From Archegozetes longisetosus (taxonomy: Eukaryota; Arthropoda; Arachnida; Sarcoptiformes; Trhypochthoniidae): a DNA stretch of 64,000 nucleotides. Of this stretch, positions 43,585-52,550 are shown one piece after another. The DNA lies in the NCBI GenBank assembly GCA_018873245.2, contig JAEMBT020000005.1, forward strand, positions 938,001 to 1,002,000, in the 5' to 3' direction. How positions within the stretch are numbered: position 1 is the stretch's first letter; each line of letters opens with the position of its first letter. Below the pieces are notes generated by a model that searched no databases, was not told the origin of the DNA, and saw only the letters and a program-made list of their open reading frames with translations. Position numbers and translations under genes: made by a program.

Positions 43585-43870
43585 TTTTCTGCCATTCATT
43601 GATTCGAAGATTCTCTTCTGTCAACCTCGTGTAATGTCAGTCAGGTATGTATTTGTTTAATCATTAGCTTCTACAAAATTCCAATTTATCTATTTTAGAA
43701 ATTAGCATCAACGTTTGCCATACTTCGATTGAATCCATAACAAAAGTTGTCCAATTATTTTATCATAACATTCATTTATTTGCGAAGAACATAACTTTTA
43801 AAAATTTAATCTATAATAACTTTATAGCGATATGAATAGAATTTTAATCTTAATTTATACTCAAAAATAG
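43585..43870 (+). pseudogene. Decayed copy of the TOMM20 3' end (exon 3 end, intron 3, exon 4, 3' flank)
   Basis: Alignable with 40900-41240: GTCAGTCAGGTATGTA marks the exon 3 donor, TCTATTTTAGAAATTAGC the exon 4 acceptor, then a scrambled exon 4 and the shared flank CATAACATTCATTTATTTGCG. The retained intron shows DNA-level duplication rather than retroposition. No coding potential. Confidence 0.75.
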
Positions 43871-44377
43871 CTAAACAAATCTTTTTCTCTTTATTATTTA
43901 TTATCTATTAATTGATTTTACGTTAATCTCTTGAAAATAATGTCGGCAAATTTCGGTAAAATGTCTTAAACACAAAGATTGGCAGACTATACGAGAAACA
44001 ATCTATTCAAAAATGAATGGACAACAATAATAAAAACCCATTCATGACATGATGGGTCTTATTAGTATCACTATTGAGTTGAACAACATGTTAATATCAA
44101 CCTTTCTGTAGATCGAAATAATGGTCAAATAAATCTGCTTTAATCATAGTTCACAAGTTTTCATTAGTGAAGATATTAAAAACTTAATCTTAACCAATCA
44201 GTGCTAAAGTTTAAATAACCACTCTTTACAGTTACTGGACTTGGACTGTAGTATATGACTCAACGATAAATACAACTTTAGTCACAATCTTAATAGTAAA
44301 CAATGGAGGGAGCATATGGAACACTTTAGCGCTTCAGATCAGGGTTTTATATTATTTTTATATAGGTTTTATATAAA
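43871..44377 (+). repeat. Spacer of repeat unit, left part (unit C)
   Basis: Shares TCATGACAT, CTTTCTGTAGATC and the block TTACAGTTACTGGACTTGGA (about 44225-44245) with 48300 and, more diverged, 63040-63300 and the inverted copy at 58900-59110. Continues after a 1.5-kb insertion at 45884. Confidence 0.65.
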
Positions 44378-45883
44378 GAAGGATTCCATTATAACATTGG
44401 CCCTTCCCCTCAAAAATGGATAAAATAATTTTTTTAAAACGTGAGGAAAAAACCAATTGAACTCATTTATAATACAAAAAAATTGAATTTTATCGTATTT
44501 ATTGTTGTTTTTGTGCAATTTTTTTAAAAACATTAACAAAAAGATGTGAAAAATCGAATTTTAGATGAATACGAATGAAAAAGAATATGATTTTTTGAAA
44601 ATGAAAAAATTTTAATTAATGAAAAGATTAATAAGGAAGCTTGAAAAAATATTAATGTGAAGAAGTTTCAAACTCCGCATATTTCATTGCAAATCTGACA
44701 CTCTTGACAACCTTAGATAAAGGAGGGGTGGGAATAAGCACTGAAAACTTGCCGATCGAGTGATTTTGATCAAATTCAATATAGTTATAGTCCATGTCCA
44801 ACTATTAAGTTTGACCAAAGGTTTGACCCGATTTCGCGCCTCGCGCGAGATTTAAAGTGTTATAATCTAAAATGCAAAAATCTTTATTTCAGCGAAACGG
44901 GACAAGATAGAAACACCAAACCAGCGCAAATATGAGTAAAAATTGATTCTAAACAATATGTGAACATTTCAAAACCAGTACTATACGTACAAATATATTT
45001 CATGAAAAAGTGAAAATTTTGAAATTTTCCACTATCTCTGCCCATAGGGTCCCCAAAGATTTTTTTCTATGTAATTATAGAGTAACATCTCCCCTACATA
45101 AAATAACAAAAAACTTTTGGTGACTCTATGGACAAAAATAATATTGACTAAAAACTAACCGGTGTAATGTATTCGCAATTGTATACATGTAAATATAATT
45201 ATATACATATCAGTATAAGTACACTGAGTTTGATCAAAATCGGTCCATTAGAACGCTTGTTCATACTCCTCCTTTAATACGTTTTATTTGAGAACCTGAC
45301 TAAGGTTTATTCAAGCAGTATGTAATATATATGATTTCAAAACTCAATAAAAATTCTATAATTATTATAAAATGATGAGGTTTAATTTTTTTAACATTAT
45401 TTTAAACATACTCAAAACAATTTGAAAATGAATAAAAATTGAATTTTTGGTTTTTGTATTTTTTCAACATGTTACCCCAAAAGGGCTACCTTTTCCTTTT
45501 AACCAAAGCTTCTTTAGATAAAGTTGTTTTTTAGGAAAAATTCACAAGCTAACCCTTTCGGGGTAACATGTATAAATAAAATTTTGAAATTTTATTATCT
45601 TTATAACTTTCTAAATAATGAAAAATTTATGATGAATTTTTTCTCATAAACTTGTATTCAAGCTTTAAGTTTTAGTGAAAAAATTTTCAAAATATCTCTA
45701 ACGGTTTTCTTACAATAAAAATTTGAAAATTCAAACTTCTGAAATTATTTGCAGCGCTCAGGCGCGTCCAATCTCAGAGTGATAAGCACAAACGTATATT
45801 CTTTTTGAGTGTACTTTTTGAATAAAAAATTTCAAAGAAATCGGTGTTTCAGGGGAATTTTCTATGGGGCCACCGAATCCTCC
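44378..45883. mobile_element. 1.5-kb insertion with nested inverted repeats, interrupting the unit C spacer
   Basis: The uninterrupted sister sequence in unit D (about 48460-48480, TTTATATAAATTTCAATAGA) defines both ends. The left end reads GAAGGATTC and the right end, reversed, GGAGGATTC, so there is a short imperfect terminal inverted repeat. Inside, 44717-44790 and 45215-45280 form a second inverted pair sharing AAAGGAGG and GATTTTGATCAAA. A 100-base hairpin lies at 45467-45571. No transposase frame was found, so this is a non-autonomous or composite element of unknown family. Confidence 0.55.
45467..45571. repeat. Hairpin element with 22-base arms
   Basis: Left arm ACATGTTACCCCAAAAGGGC and right arm the reverse complement of ACATGTTACCCCGAAAGGGT, with about 60 bases between. 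Looks like a small foldback element nested in the 1.5-kb insertion. Confidence 0.6.
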
Positions 45884-46156
45884 TTTCAATAACCTTACGC
45901 GCTATGCACGCCATTCTCTACCTAATTAACTTGACCTAAATAATACATTTAGTATTGCGTTAAGTTAGGTTAGTATAGTTTGGGAGGTGGCGACTGCGCG
46001 GTTGAAAGTAAACAGAGCAAAAGATAGGAGGACCTAATCTAACACATATACCTAAGACGACTCAAGTACTCAATTAGGCAGTTTTCGTCTCATTCACTTG
46101 ACAATTGATTTAAACTGAAATAAAATCTGATTTTGTTGAACTCTGAACAACACTAA
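45884..46156 (+). repeat. Promoter-like block of unit C
   Basis: Continues the spacer after the insertion: TTACGCGCTATGCACGCCAT, then a purine-rich stretch (GGGAGGTGGCGACTGCGCGG) shared nearly base for base with 48495-48690. Immediately precedes exon 1 of copy C, so it may contain the family's former promoter. Confidence 0.6.
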
Positions 46157-47824
46157 ATGATGAGTGATAAAATAAAACTGAACTCCTATTATAGCAGTTC
46201 CAAACGCAACTCATTGCTTGTGACGGCACTAACCAATGCACACCAATTTAAGGTCGGGATGGAATACGTCGTATGGGATGATTTTATTGGAAGTTATACT
46301 GTAATGTTACTCAAGCATCTAAAATGTGCCATTCGTTTGCGTCAATTGTTTAGTTCACAAAAAATCAGGTAAGCTTTCACTTTAAAATATATTTTTTAAA
46401 ATTTCTAATATTCATTTGTTGTTCAATTAAATTATTATTAAAGGTATTCACATTAGTCTGTAATGTTAAACTACATTAATTCGACAAAATGTTTATCTTA
46501 TTTATTAGCAATTATGAAAAACTGGTTGAAATTGTGCAAAAATATATTGTGGATTCTGCAGTGCGTTTCACAATACGATTTGAGCTAAAGATCGGTCTTA
46601 ACTTCAACATCTTAAGACATTCGCGTTTCACAAACGAATATTGTCTTTAGATCGGACGATCGAGTTAAAACAGATCCTAGGCAAAATATTAAACTAAAAC
46701 GTGATCCTAAGTCGACCTTAAGACTGTTTTGTTTCATAAAACAAAATAATCATAATTTATATCTTAAAAATTGATAAAATTTTAAGACGAGTGAAGACTA
46801 GACTTAAGTAATATTTAAATCGAAAAATGTATAATATTTTATGGTTGATTAGTGAAAGTAATCAAAATTTAAAAAACTAAGAATCTAAGTTAAGTAAGTT
46901 CGGGATTAATAGTATTTACGACAGCGACTTCAGTCTCATTTAGTGTCACATCAATCGGCGGTCCGCCGCCGGTCTGACGAGAATGAGAAGCAATGACCGC
47001 CGCCTTATGTTTTGGTTTCAGATTTAAATTTTATGTATTTTTTCTTAATTTCATTGACTGCATTGACTTGATTTGTAACCTCAATCCAAGCATTTTTATT
47101 ATCGGTATTTGAATTATTGTTTGAAAACTATTGTTTTGATAAGTATTTTATACAGTATTTAAAGTACTGGATAAAAACCTTGGACTGAGTTATTGAATTT
47201 TTTCATTATATGCATCGACCAGTACTTTGACCTCTTCTGTAGTAAAATTAGATCTCCTTTAAGTCGTAGATTTTGCTTTGCCATCCATTAATTGTCGATA
47301 AAATCACTTAATTCGCAATTCAATTAATGGCTAATTATTTACTCTATTATTTACCATTATTTCAGTTACTCATACCTTATAGTCAATCAAAAAATGAATT
47401 CTTGCAGTTTTAAGCGAAGTTTATTTAAAAAATTTACTTTTTATTAACTAAACTTATTTATAATTAAATTAAAATGCAATTTAAAGCTTATTAAGGCAAA
47501 AAGTTAAAACATTTGGCGGCCATTTGTCAGAAATGCAATCTTAAATCTGTTTCGATCTTAAAATCGTTTACTGAGTTTAAGATTTGTCTTAACTTTTTTT
47601 ATGAACAGAAAAATCTTAACTCTAAGAGCGATCCGATCTTAAAAATTTTAAGATCCGATTCCTTTCTGAAACGCACTGCTGGTTTTGGACCAATAAATGT
47701 GGAAGTGCCGGATATTAGAGATAAAACCACAATAATTGAACTAATTCGAACTAATCTTATGACGTTTAAGGAAAGTTTGAAAGATATGAAGCATCGACAC
47801 TATAAAGTCCGACCAAATCAAAGG
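46157..47824 (+). pseudogene. Gene X family, copy C (exon 2 interrupted by a Harbinger-type element)
   Basis: Exon 1 (46157-46373) is open: MSDKIKLNSYYSSSKRNSLL, then TALTNAHQFKVGMEYVVWDD and the end LRQLFSSQKI at a GTAAGC donor. Exon 2 starts at 46510 (NYEKLVEIVQKYIVDS) and is cut at 46558 by a 1120-base element; it resumes at 47679 (GFGPINVEVPDIRDKTTIIE) and runs to a GTAAGA donor after 47824. Exon 3 is missing; a transposase relic lies in its place. Without the insert the first two exons would read through. Unknown function: no signal peptide, membrane segment or known motif is visible. Confidence 0.72.
46559..47678 (-). mobile_element. Harbinger-type DNA transposon relic with Myb/SANT-like gene remnant
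   Basis: Perfect 12-base terminal inverted repeats CAGTGCGTTTCA/TGAAACGCACTG, flanked by a 3-base duplication CTG; the empty site is seen in copy D (GGATTCTGGTTTTGG). On the minus strand, about 47289-46915, a broken frame starts MDGKAKSTT, then RRSNFTTEEVKVLVDAY, NAWIEVTNQVNAVN, EIKKKYIKFKSETK and TGGGPPIDVTLNETE. These are landmarks of the Myb/SANT-like protein that accompanies PIF/Harbinger transposases. Stops and a frameshift break it, and no DDE transposase is left. Subterminal repeats (GCGTTTCAC...AGATCGG) occur twice at the left end. Confidence 0.72.
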
Positions 47825-47874
47825 TAAGAACCAGTTTAATGGCTATACCCATAAGACAATTAACCATTCCTTAA

Positions 47875-48102
47875 GATTTGTAGACCCAAATGACCCACAT
47901 ATTTACACACAAACAATTGAAAGTCTTTGGAAATCATTAAAATCCCATATTCCAAAGCAAACCAATGGTAACATGAAAGAATTGTATATAGAAGAATTTG
48001 TTTTCCGCAAAATGTATCATTGAAATGACAAAACTCCCGGGGAAAGAATGGAACTAATGATTGAAAAGATTATTCAAATTTATCCAGGCGCTTTTATTTA
48101 AT
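47875..48102 (+). pseudogene. ISXO2/Merlin-type transposase C-terminal relic
   Basis: Reads DPNDPHIYTQTIESLWKSLK, then HIPKQTNGNMKELYIEEFVF and RKMYH before a stop, with a further open stretch ending IYPGAF. The H-T-x-x-I-E-x-x-W-x-x-x-K pattern and the Y-x-x-E-F-x-F-R end are the C-terminal signature of the ISXO2-like (IS1595/Merlin) DDE transposase domain. Only the C-terminal third remains and ends are not defined. It occupies the place of exon 3 of copy C. Confidence 0.65.
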
Positions 48103-48264
48103 TTTGATGTATTTTTAATTAACTTTTCAATAAAAATTACTGTTTGCACATATAACTAGGCTTTACTGTATTTCCTATAAGCTAGAGTTCCAATAAGGGA
48201 AGTTACACTTATTGAAAATGTAGCGCCTATGGAGGGACCTAAAGCACAATGTTCCCAAAACTTA

Positions 48265-48738
48265 ATCTAACCAAACAGTACTAAAGATTAAATGACCACT
48301 CTTTACAGTTACTGGACTTGGACTGTAGTATATGACTCAACGATAAATACAACTTTAGTCAAAATTTTAATAGTAAACAATGGAATAGAAGGGGCTTATG
48401 GAACACTTTAGCGCTTCAGGTCAGGGTTTTATATTATTTTTATGTAGGTTTTATATAAATTTCAATAGACTTACGCGCTATGTGCGCCATTCTCTACCTA
48501 ATTAACCTGACCAAACTAATTCATTTAGTATTGCGTTAAGTTAAGTTAGTATAGTTTGGGAGATGGCGATTGCGCGGTTGAAAGTAAACAGAGCAAGATA
48601 CAGGAGGACCTAGTCTTAACATATACCTAAAACGACTCACGACTCAAGTATTCATTTAGACAGTTTTCGTGCCATTCACTTGATAATTGATTTAAACTGA
48701 AAAAACTGATTCTGTTGCACTCTAAGTAATACTAAACG
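48265..48738 (+). repeat. Spacer and promoter-like block of unit D (uninterrupted reference copy)
   Basis: Carries both halves of the unit spacer without the 1.5-kb insertion seen in unit C, so it serves as the empty site. Nearly identical to 44200-44377 plus 45884-46150, which makes this the youngest pair of units in the window. Confidence 0.7.
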
Positions 48739-49487
48739 ATGAGTGATAAAATAAAACTGAAGTCCTTTTATAAGAGTCATGGTAAGAAAAGCGAGAGCAG
48801 TTCCAAACGTAACTCCTTGCTTGTGACGGCACTAACCAATACACACCAGTTTAAGATCGGTATGGGATGGTTATATTGGAACTTATACTGCAATGTTACT
48901 CAAATATTTAAAATGTGCCATTGGTTTGCGTCAATTGTTTAGTTCACAAAAAATCAGGTAAGCTTTCACTTCAAAATGTATTTTTTAATTTCTCATATCC
49001 ATTTTTTGTTCAATTAAATTGTTATGTAAGGCACTCATACTAGCCTGTAATTTTAAACTACATTAATTCGATAGAACGTTTCTTATTTATTAGCAATTAC
49101 GAAAAACTGGTTGAAATTGCGCAAAAATATGTCGAGGATTCTGGTTTTGGATCAATCAATGTGGAAGTGCCGGATCTTAGAGATAAAGCCACAATAATTG
49201 ATCTAATTGAAAATAGTCTTATAACGTTTAAGAAATGTTTGAAAAATATGAAGCATCGACACTATAAAGTCCGACCAAATCAAAGGTAAGAACCAATTTA
49301 AATACTTTCATAAGTCTACAGATTAATTAATGAATTAATTTATTTTAATCTTTATTTTAGTCAAAGTCAAGCCATAGAGGAGGCTCTTCTAAGATTGGAG
49401 CCAATTATGGGAGATATGGGATATTTCGACAATCAATCCCCGATTTCAACCGATTCCGTCAACTTAAGTGACTCACCCGAAAACTAG
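48739..49487 (+). pseudogene. Gene X family, copy D (best preserved; one 14-base deletion in exon 1)
   Basis: Three exons: 48739-48957, 49094-49285 and 49361-49487, all with GT-AG borders and consistent phases. Exon 1 starts MSDKIKLKSFYKSHGKKSES and SSKRNSLLVTALTNTHQFKI, but 14 bases present in copy C (GAATACGTCGTATG) are missing, shifting the frame; the old frame returns as LKCAIGLRQLFSSQKI. Exon 2 reads SNYEKLVEIAQKYVEDSGFG and INVEVPDLRDKATIIDLI; exon 3 ends LRLEPIMGDMGYFDNQS and SDSPEN. The ancestral protein would have been about 200 residues, soluble, basic at the N-terminus and acidic at the C-terminus. I do not recognise the family. Could still be translated if the deletion is an assembly error. 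Confidence 0.68.
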
Positions 49488-49863
49488 TGCATTCTTAGTA
49501 TGCGAATTTTACTCTTGATCTGAATTCAAATTTTAAATGTCTTTTCCTGTATAACTTATAACAAATCGCTTCACAGTTGGATTACTTGTATTCATTTCAT
49601 TTTTAATGTATTCCAACTAAATTTGTGAAACTTGCCATAATGTGATTCAAAATTTATAACTTAACTAAAACTCGTAATTTTTTATATCAATTGATATAAT
49701 TACTGAACATAATTAACTTATCTTATTTGTCACTTATATTTTTATCGATTTGAATTTCTGTATTTTTTACTCGTCTTAGGCAACAAATGAATCTAAAAAT
49801 TCTTTTGACAACTGAAACCATTGTGAAAAGTTAAAGTACTTCAATTCGCCGCAAACTAATTAA
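49488..49863. other. Short spacer before the SOCS5 exon
   Basis: No coding feature seen. It ends at an in-frame TAA (49861-49863) that bounds the SOCS5 reading frame. The splice acceptor of the SOCS5 exon must lie at or just after its right border. Confidence 0.4.
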
Positions 49864-51159
49864 AGAGAAAGTGCTAGTAATAATAGCGTTAAACGTAAAT
49901 TCCGTACATTAGCATTTGGTCGACGCAAGAAATCGTTAACTTGTTCTTCCAATAAGTGTAAAAATAATTGTAATAATACTAATATTAGTAATACTTGTAA
50001 CAGTGGCAAAGACAATACCAGTAGTAATGGAAAGAAAAAGAAGAGTTCGAGTGGTTGGGCTTTCAAGTTGTGCGCCAGAACTGATTCTTGTGCTGACGTG
50101 ACTCAAACTGACAATAATTGCAGTTCATGTATTTGTACGGCTTATAAGAAGACTGACGAACAATTAAATGAATCTGATTTAGCATTTATTTCTCCAACAA
50201 ATAGTAGTTCGAATGATAATAGTAATAGTAATACCGATGACTACAATAGAGGTTTTAATCAATTAGAAATGCAATCTCATAGTGGTCTGTCTCCACTGTT
50301 AGTTACTTCGCAACAAGCAAATCAATTGGTTGCGAACAGCGAATCTTTGAACGAGCCTTACGTTGACGGCAGTCTGGTATCTGGCAGTGTCAATGGTGTT
50401 GGCACTTATCAGTCATCAACATATGCGAACCAAGCAATGATCAGTGAAGTTCGCAGCGTTCAGGTCAGAGTATCAGAGCTGGCACTAGCCTTAAGAAGCC
50501 AGTTGGCATTAACTGTCAGCCCGTACCCATACTTGGCGCGTTGGGGTGAAGTGGCAGAACTAACGCCTGGATTTCTCAATCGATTTTGTCTTCGTGGTGA
50601 CTCTTCGATAACACCAATAAATGATGGTCAACAGATTCACACACAAATCGATTACATTCACTGTTTGGTGCCTGACTTATTACAGATAACTAACTGTAGC
50701 TTTTATTGGGGAAAAATGGATCGATACGAGGCCGAAAGACTTCTTGAGAACAAACCTGAGGGAACTTTCCTGTTGAGAGACAGCGCACAAGAAGAACATT
50801 TATTCTCAGTTAGCTTTAGACGATTTGATCGTTCACTTCATGCTCGTATAGAACAATGGAATCACAAATTTAGTTTCGATTCACACGATCCCGGAGTGTA
50901 TGCCTCGACTACTGTTTGTGGTCTTATAGAGCACTATAAGGATCCGTCTCATTGCATGTTCTTCGAGCCAATGCTTACAATTCCACTGCACCGCAATTTT
51001 GCGTTTTCATTACAACATCTCTCGAGAGCTGCCATCACTTCGAGAGTCACATACGATACCATACAATCCATTCAATTACCCAAACGATTGAAAAATTATT
51101 TGAAAGAATATCACTATAAGCAACAGGTCAGAGTTAGACGACTTGATAACGACCACTAA
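49864..51159 (+). CDS. SOCS5: Suppressor of cytokine signalling 5 (SOCS5/Socs36E type), N-terminal exon not found
   Basis: Adaptor of an elongin B/C-cullin 5 ubiquitin ligase that damps JAK-STAT and EGFR signalling. The open frame has no ATG before the SH2 region that would give a family-like N-terminus, so it must be an internal-to-terminal exon entered at an acceptor near 49865-49890. It begins with a basic stretch ([15 protein letters not shown]) and an Asn/Ser-rich low-complexity region. The conserved core starts [17 protein letters not shown], then SH2: [34 protein letters not shown] with the phosphotyrosine-binding Arg, [14 protein letters not shown] and [17 protein letters not shown]. 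The SOCS box follows ([29 protein letters not shown]). The start given is the first base after the in-frame stop, not a start codon. Embedded between repeat units. Confidence 0.9.
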   Translation, partial: RESASNNSVKRKFRTLAFGRRKKSLTCSSNKCKNNCNNTNISNTCNSGKDNTSSNGKKKKSSSGWAFKLCARTDSCADVTQTDNNCSSCICTAYKKTDEQLNESDLAFISPTNSSSNDNSNSNTDDYNRGFNQLEMQSHSGLSPLLVTSQQANQLVANSESLNEPYVDGSLVSGSVNGVGTYQSSTYANQAMISEVRSVQVRVSELALALRSQLALTVSPYPYLARWGEVAELTPGFLNRFCLRGDSSITPINDGQQIHTQIDYIHCLVPDLLQITNCSFYWGKMDRYEAERLLENKPEGTFLLRDSAQEEHLFSVSFRRFDRSLHARIEQWNHKFSFDSHDPGVYASTTVCGLIEHYKDPSHCMFFEPMLTIPLHRNFAFSLQHLSRAAITSRVTYDTIQSIQLPKRLKNYLKEYHYKQQVRVRRLDNDH

Positions 51160-51830
51160 ACCCTTATTTGTTTGCTTCTCGTTTGCAACAAAACGCGATA
51201 AATAACTCAAAATAATTAATGTATTTCTAAGTTTGTAAAAATAAATTTCATTTTTTCGACCTTATTACACTTTTCTAATTATTTATTATTACAGAATCTA
51301 ATGTTTGCAAAATATTACTCAATATTTTCATTACCCAAAATAAACATTTTTCGATTGAATAAAAATTCAATTACGTGATAACAATATATGAATTATGAGC
51401 TAAGAGTTTGACTTCAATTGTTTCAAATGTGATCTTATTTTGAAATCATAACTAAAGGTCTGATCACATTAAATCGAATTCAAACTAGGAGCTGATGTCA
51501 TTTTTCCAGTGATTTAGTCATCAAATTATCCGTCATTATTATGAAGAGTTGAATTAACGAGAGATCCATTTACAAAGTCTTGAGTGCAGAACAAGCGCTC
51601 AAATCAAAGTTAGCAAAACAATAGAGTGAACTGTAAACTAATCTCTTTAAAGAAGTTCGGTTTTGAGTCAAACATATTGTTTGACACAAATATTTCTTAA
51701 TAGAAAAGATCTAAAGACAACTATTAATTATTACATTTTACTCAAATTAAACATTGATTTCAAATACTTTACAATTAAATTAAAAATTTGTTCATAAAAC
51801 AATTCAATATTGACTTCAAGGATAAAAAGA
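51160..51830. other. Intergenic, SOCS5 3' UTR and spacer
   Basis: AATAAA at about 51240 is a candidate SOCS5 poly(A) signal. Nothing else recognised. Confidence 0.4.
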
Positions 51831-52042
51831 TGGACAAAAAAGAACCGAATGGTCAGCAAATTTCAATCAAATCTAGAAATAACGAAGAAATCAATTTAGA
51901 TAAGGGTTCAGTCAAGAGTAAAGTTAATCCGAAAGTTTCGATTGAAGCAAAACAAATGATTGAACAGAAATCAGATTCAGTCAGTCATGATCTGAACACT
52001 ATCCCGATCTCAAACCAGACGATAGATTCGTCGACAAATTAG
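51831..52042 (+). CDS. Small hypothetical charged protein (70 residues)
   Basis: ATG-started frame beginning MDKKEPNGQQISIKSRNNEE and ending TIDSSTN. It is rich in Lys, Glu, Ser and Asn with no hydrophobic segment, and is predicted to be disordered. Codon composition is less AT-biased than chance frames nearby, but I recognise no family and see no splice continuation. Could be a real small gene, a fragment of one, or chance. Confidence 0.25.
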
Positions 52043-52550
52043 TGTTGTGGTTACTTCGTTTTATAGAAAATTAGATTAATCCCCTGTGTCTCAGCTAGAA
52101 TTTGAAATATTTAAGTTGTGTCTATTTTTCTAATTATTAATTTTCGTAATCTAAGATCATCAGAAATTTTCCCTAGTACTCGAGTACATTAAATTATTTT
52201 TGGTTTTGACGATTCTTTCGTGGCCCTGTTATATACTTTCCTCTTTTGTTGTTCTACTGTTCTCGAACCAATTGACTAGTGTCAACTAAATCTTTCTGCA
52301 AGTTTCTTACATTGCTATGTTATATTATATATATAATACTTCTCATTTGAGACCTATTATACTGACTAATTATTTATTTTCTATATATTAAGCTCTTTAT
52401 AAAAATTCATTGTTCAATAGATGCGAATGATTTTTCAATAGATTAGTATTTGTTTTTCGCTTCTTATACTAAGCATATTTAAGTATTTAGTCTTAAAATG
52501 AGTTAAAAATGTTTATTTTTTTATCGTTCATATTAATCAAATTTTACATT

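Noticed and set aside
45950-45990. TTAGGTTAG resembling arthropod telomere repeat TTAGG
   Set aside because: Only one to two repeats and present in every unit's promoter block; not a telomeric tract.
47513-47827. 104-residue open frame ending in family X exon 2
   Set aside because: A chance join of the right end of the Harbinger element to interrupted exon 2 of copy C; the start is transposon sequence.
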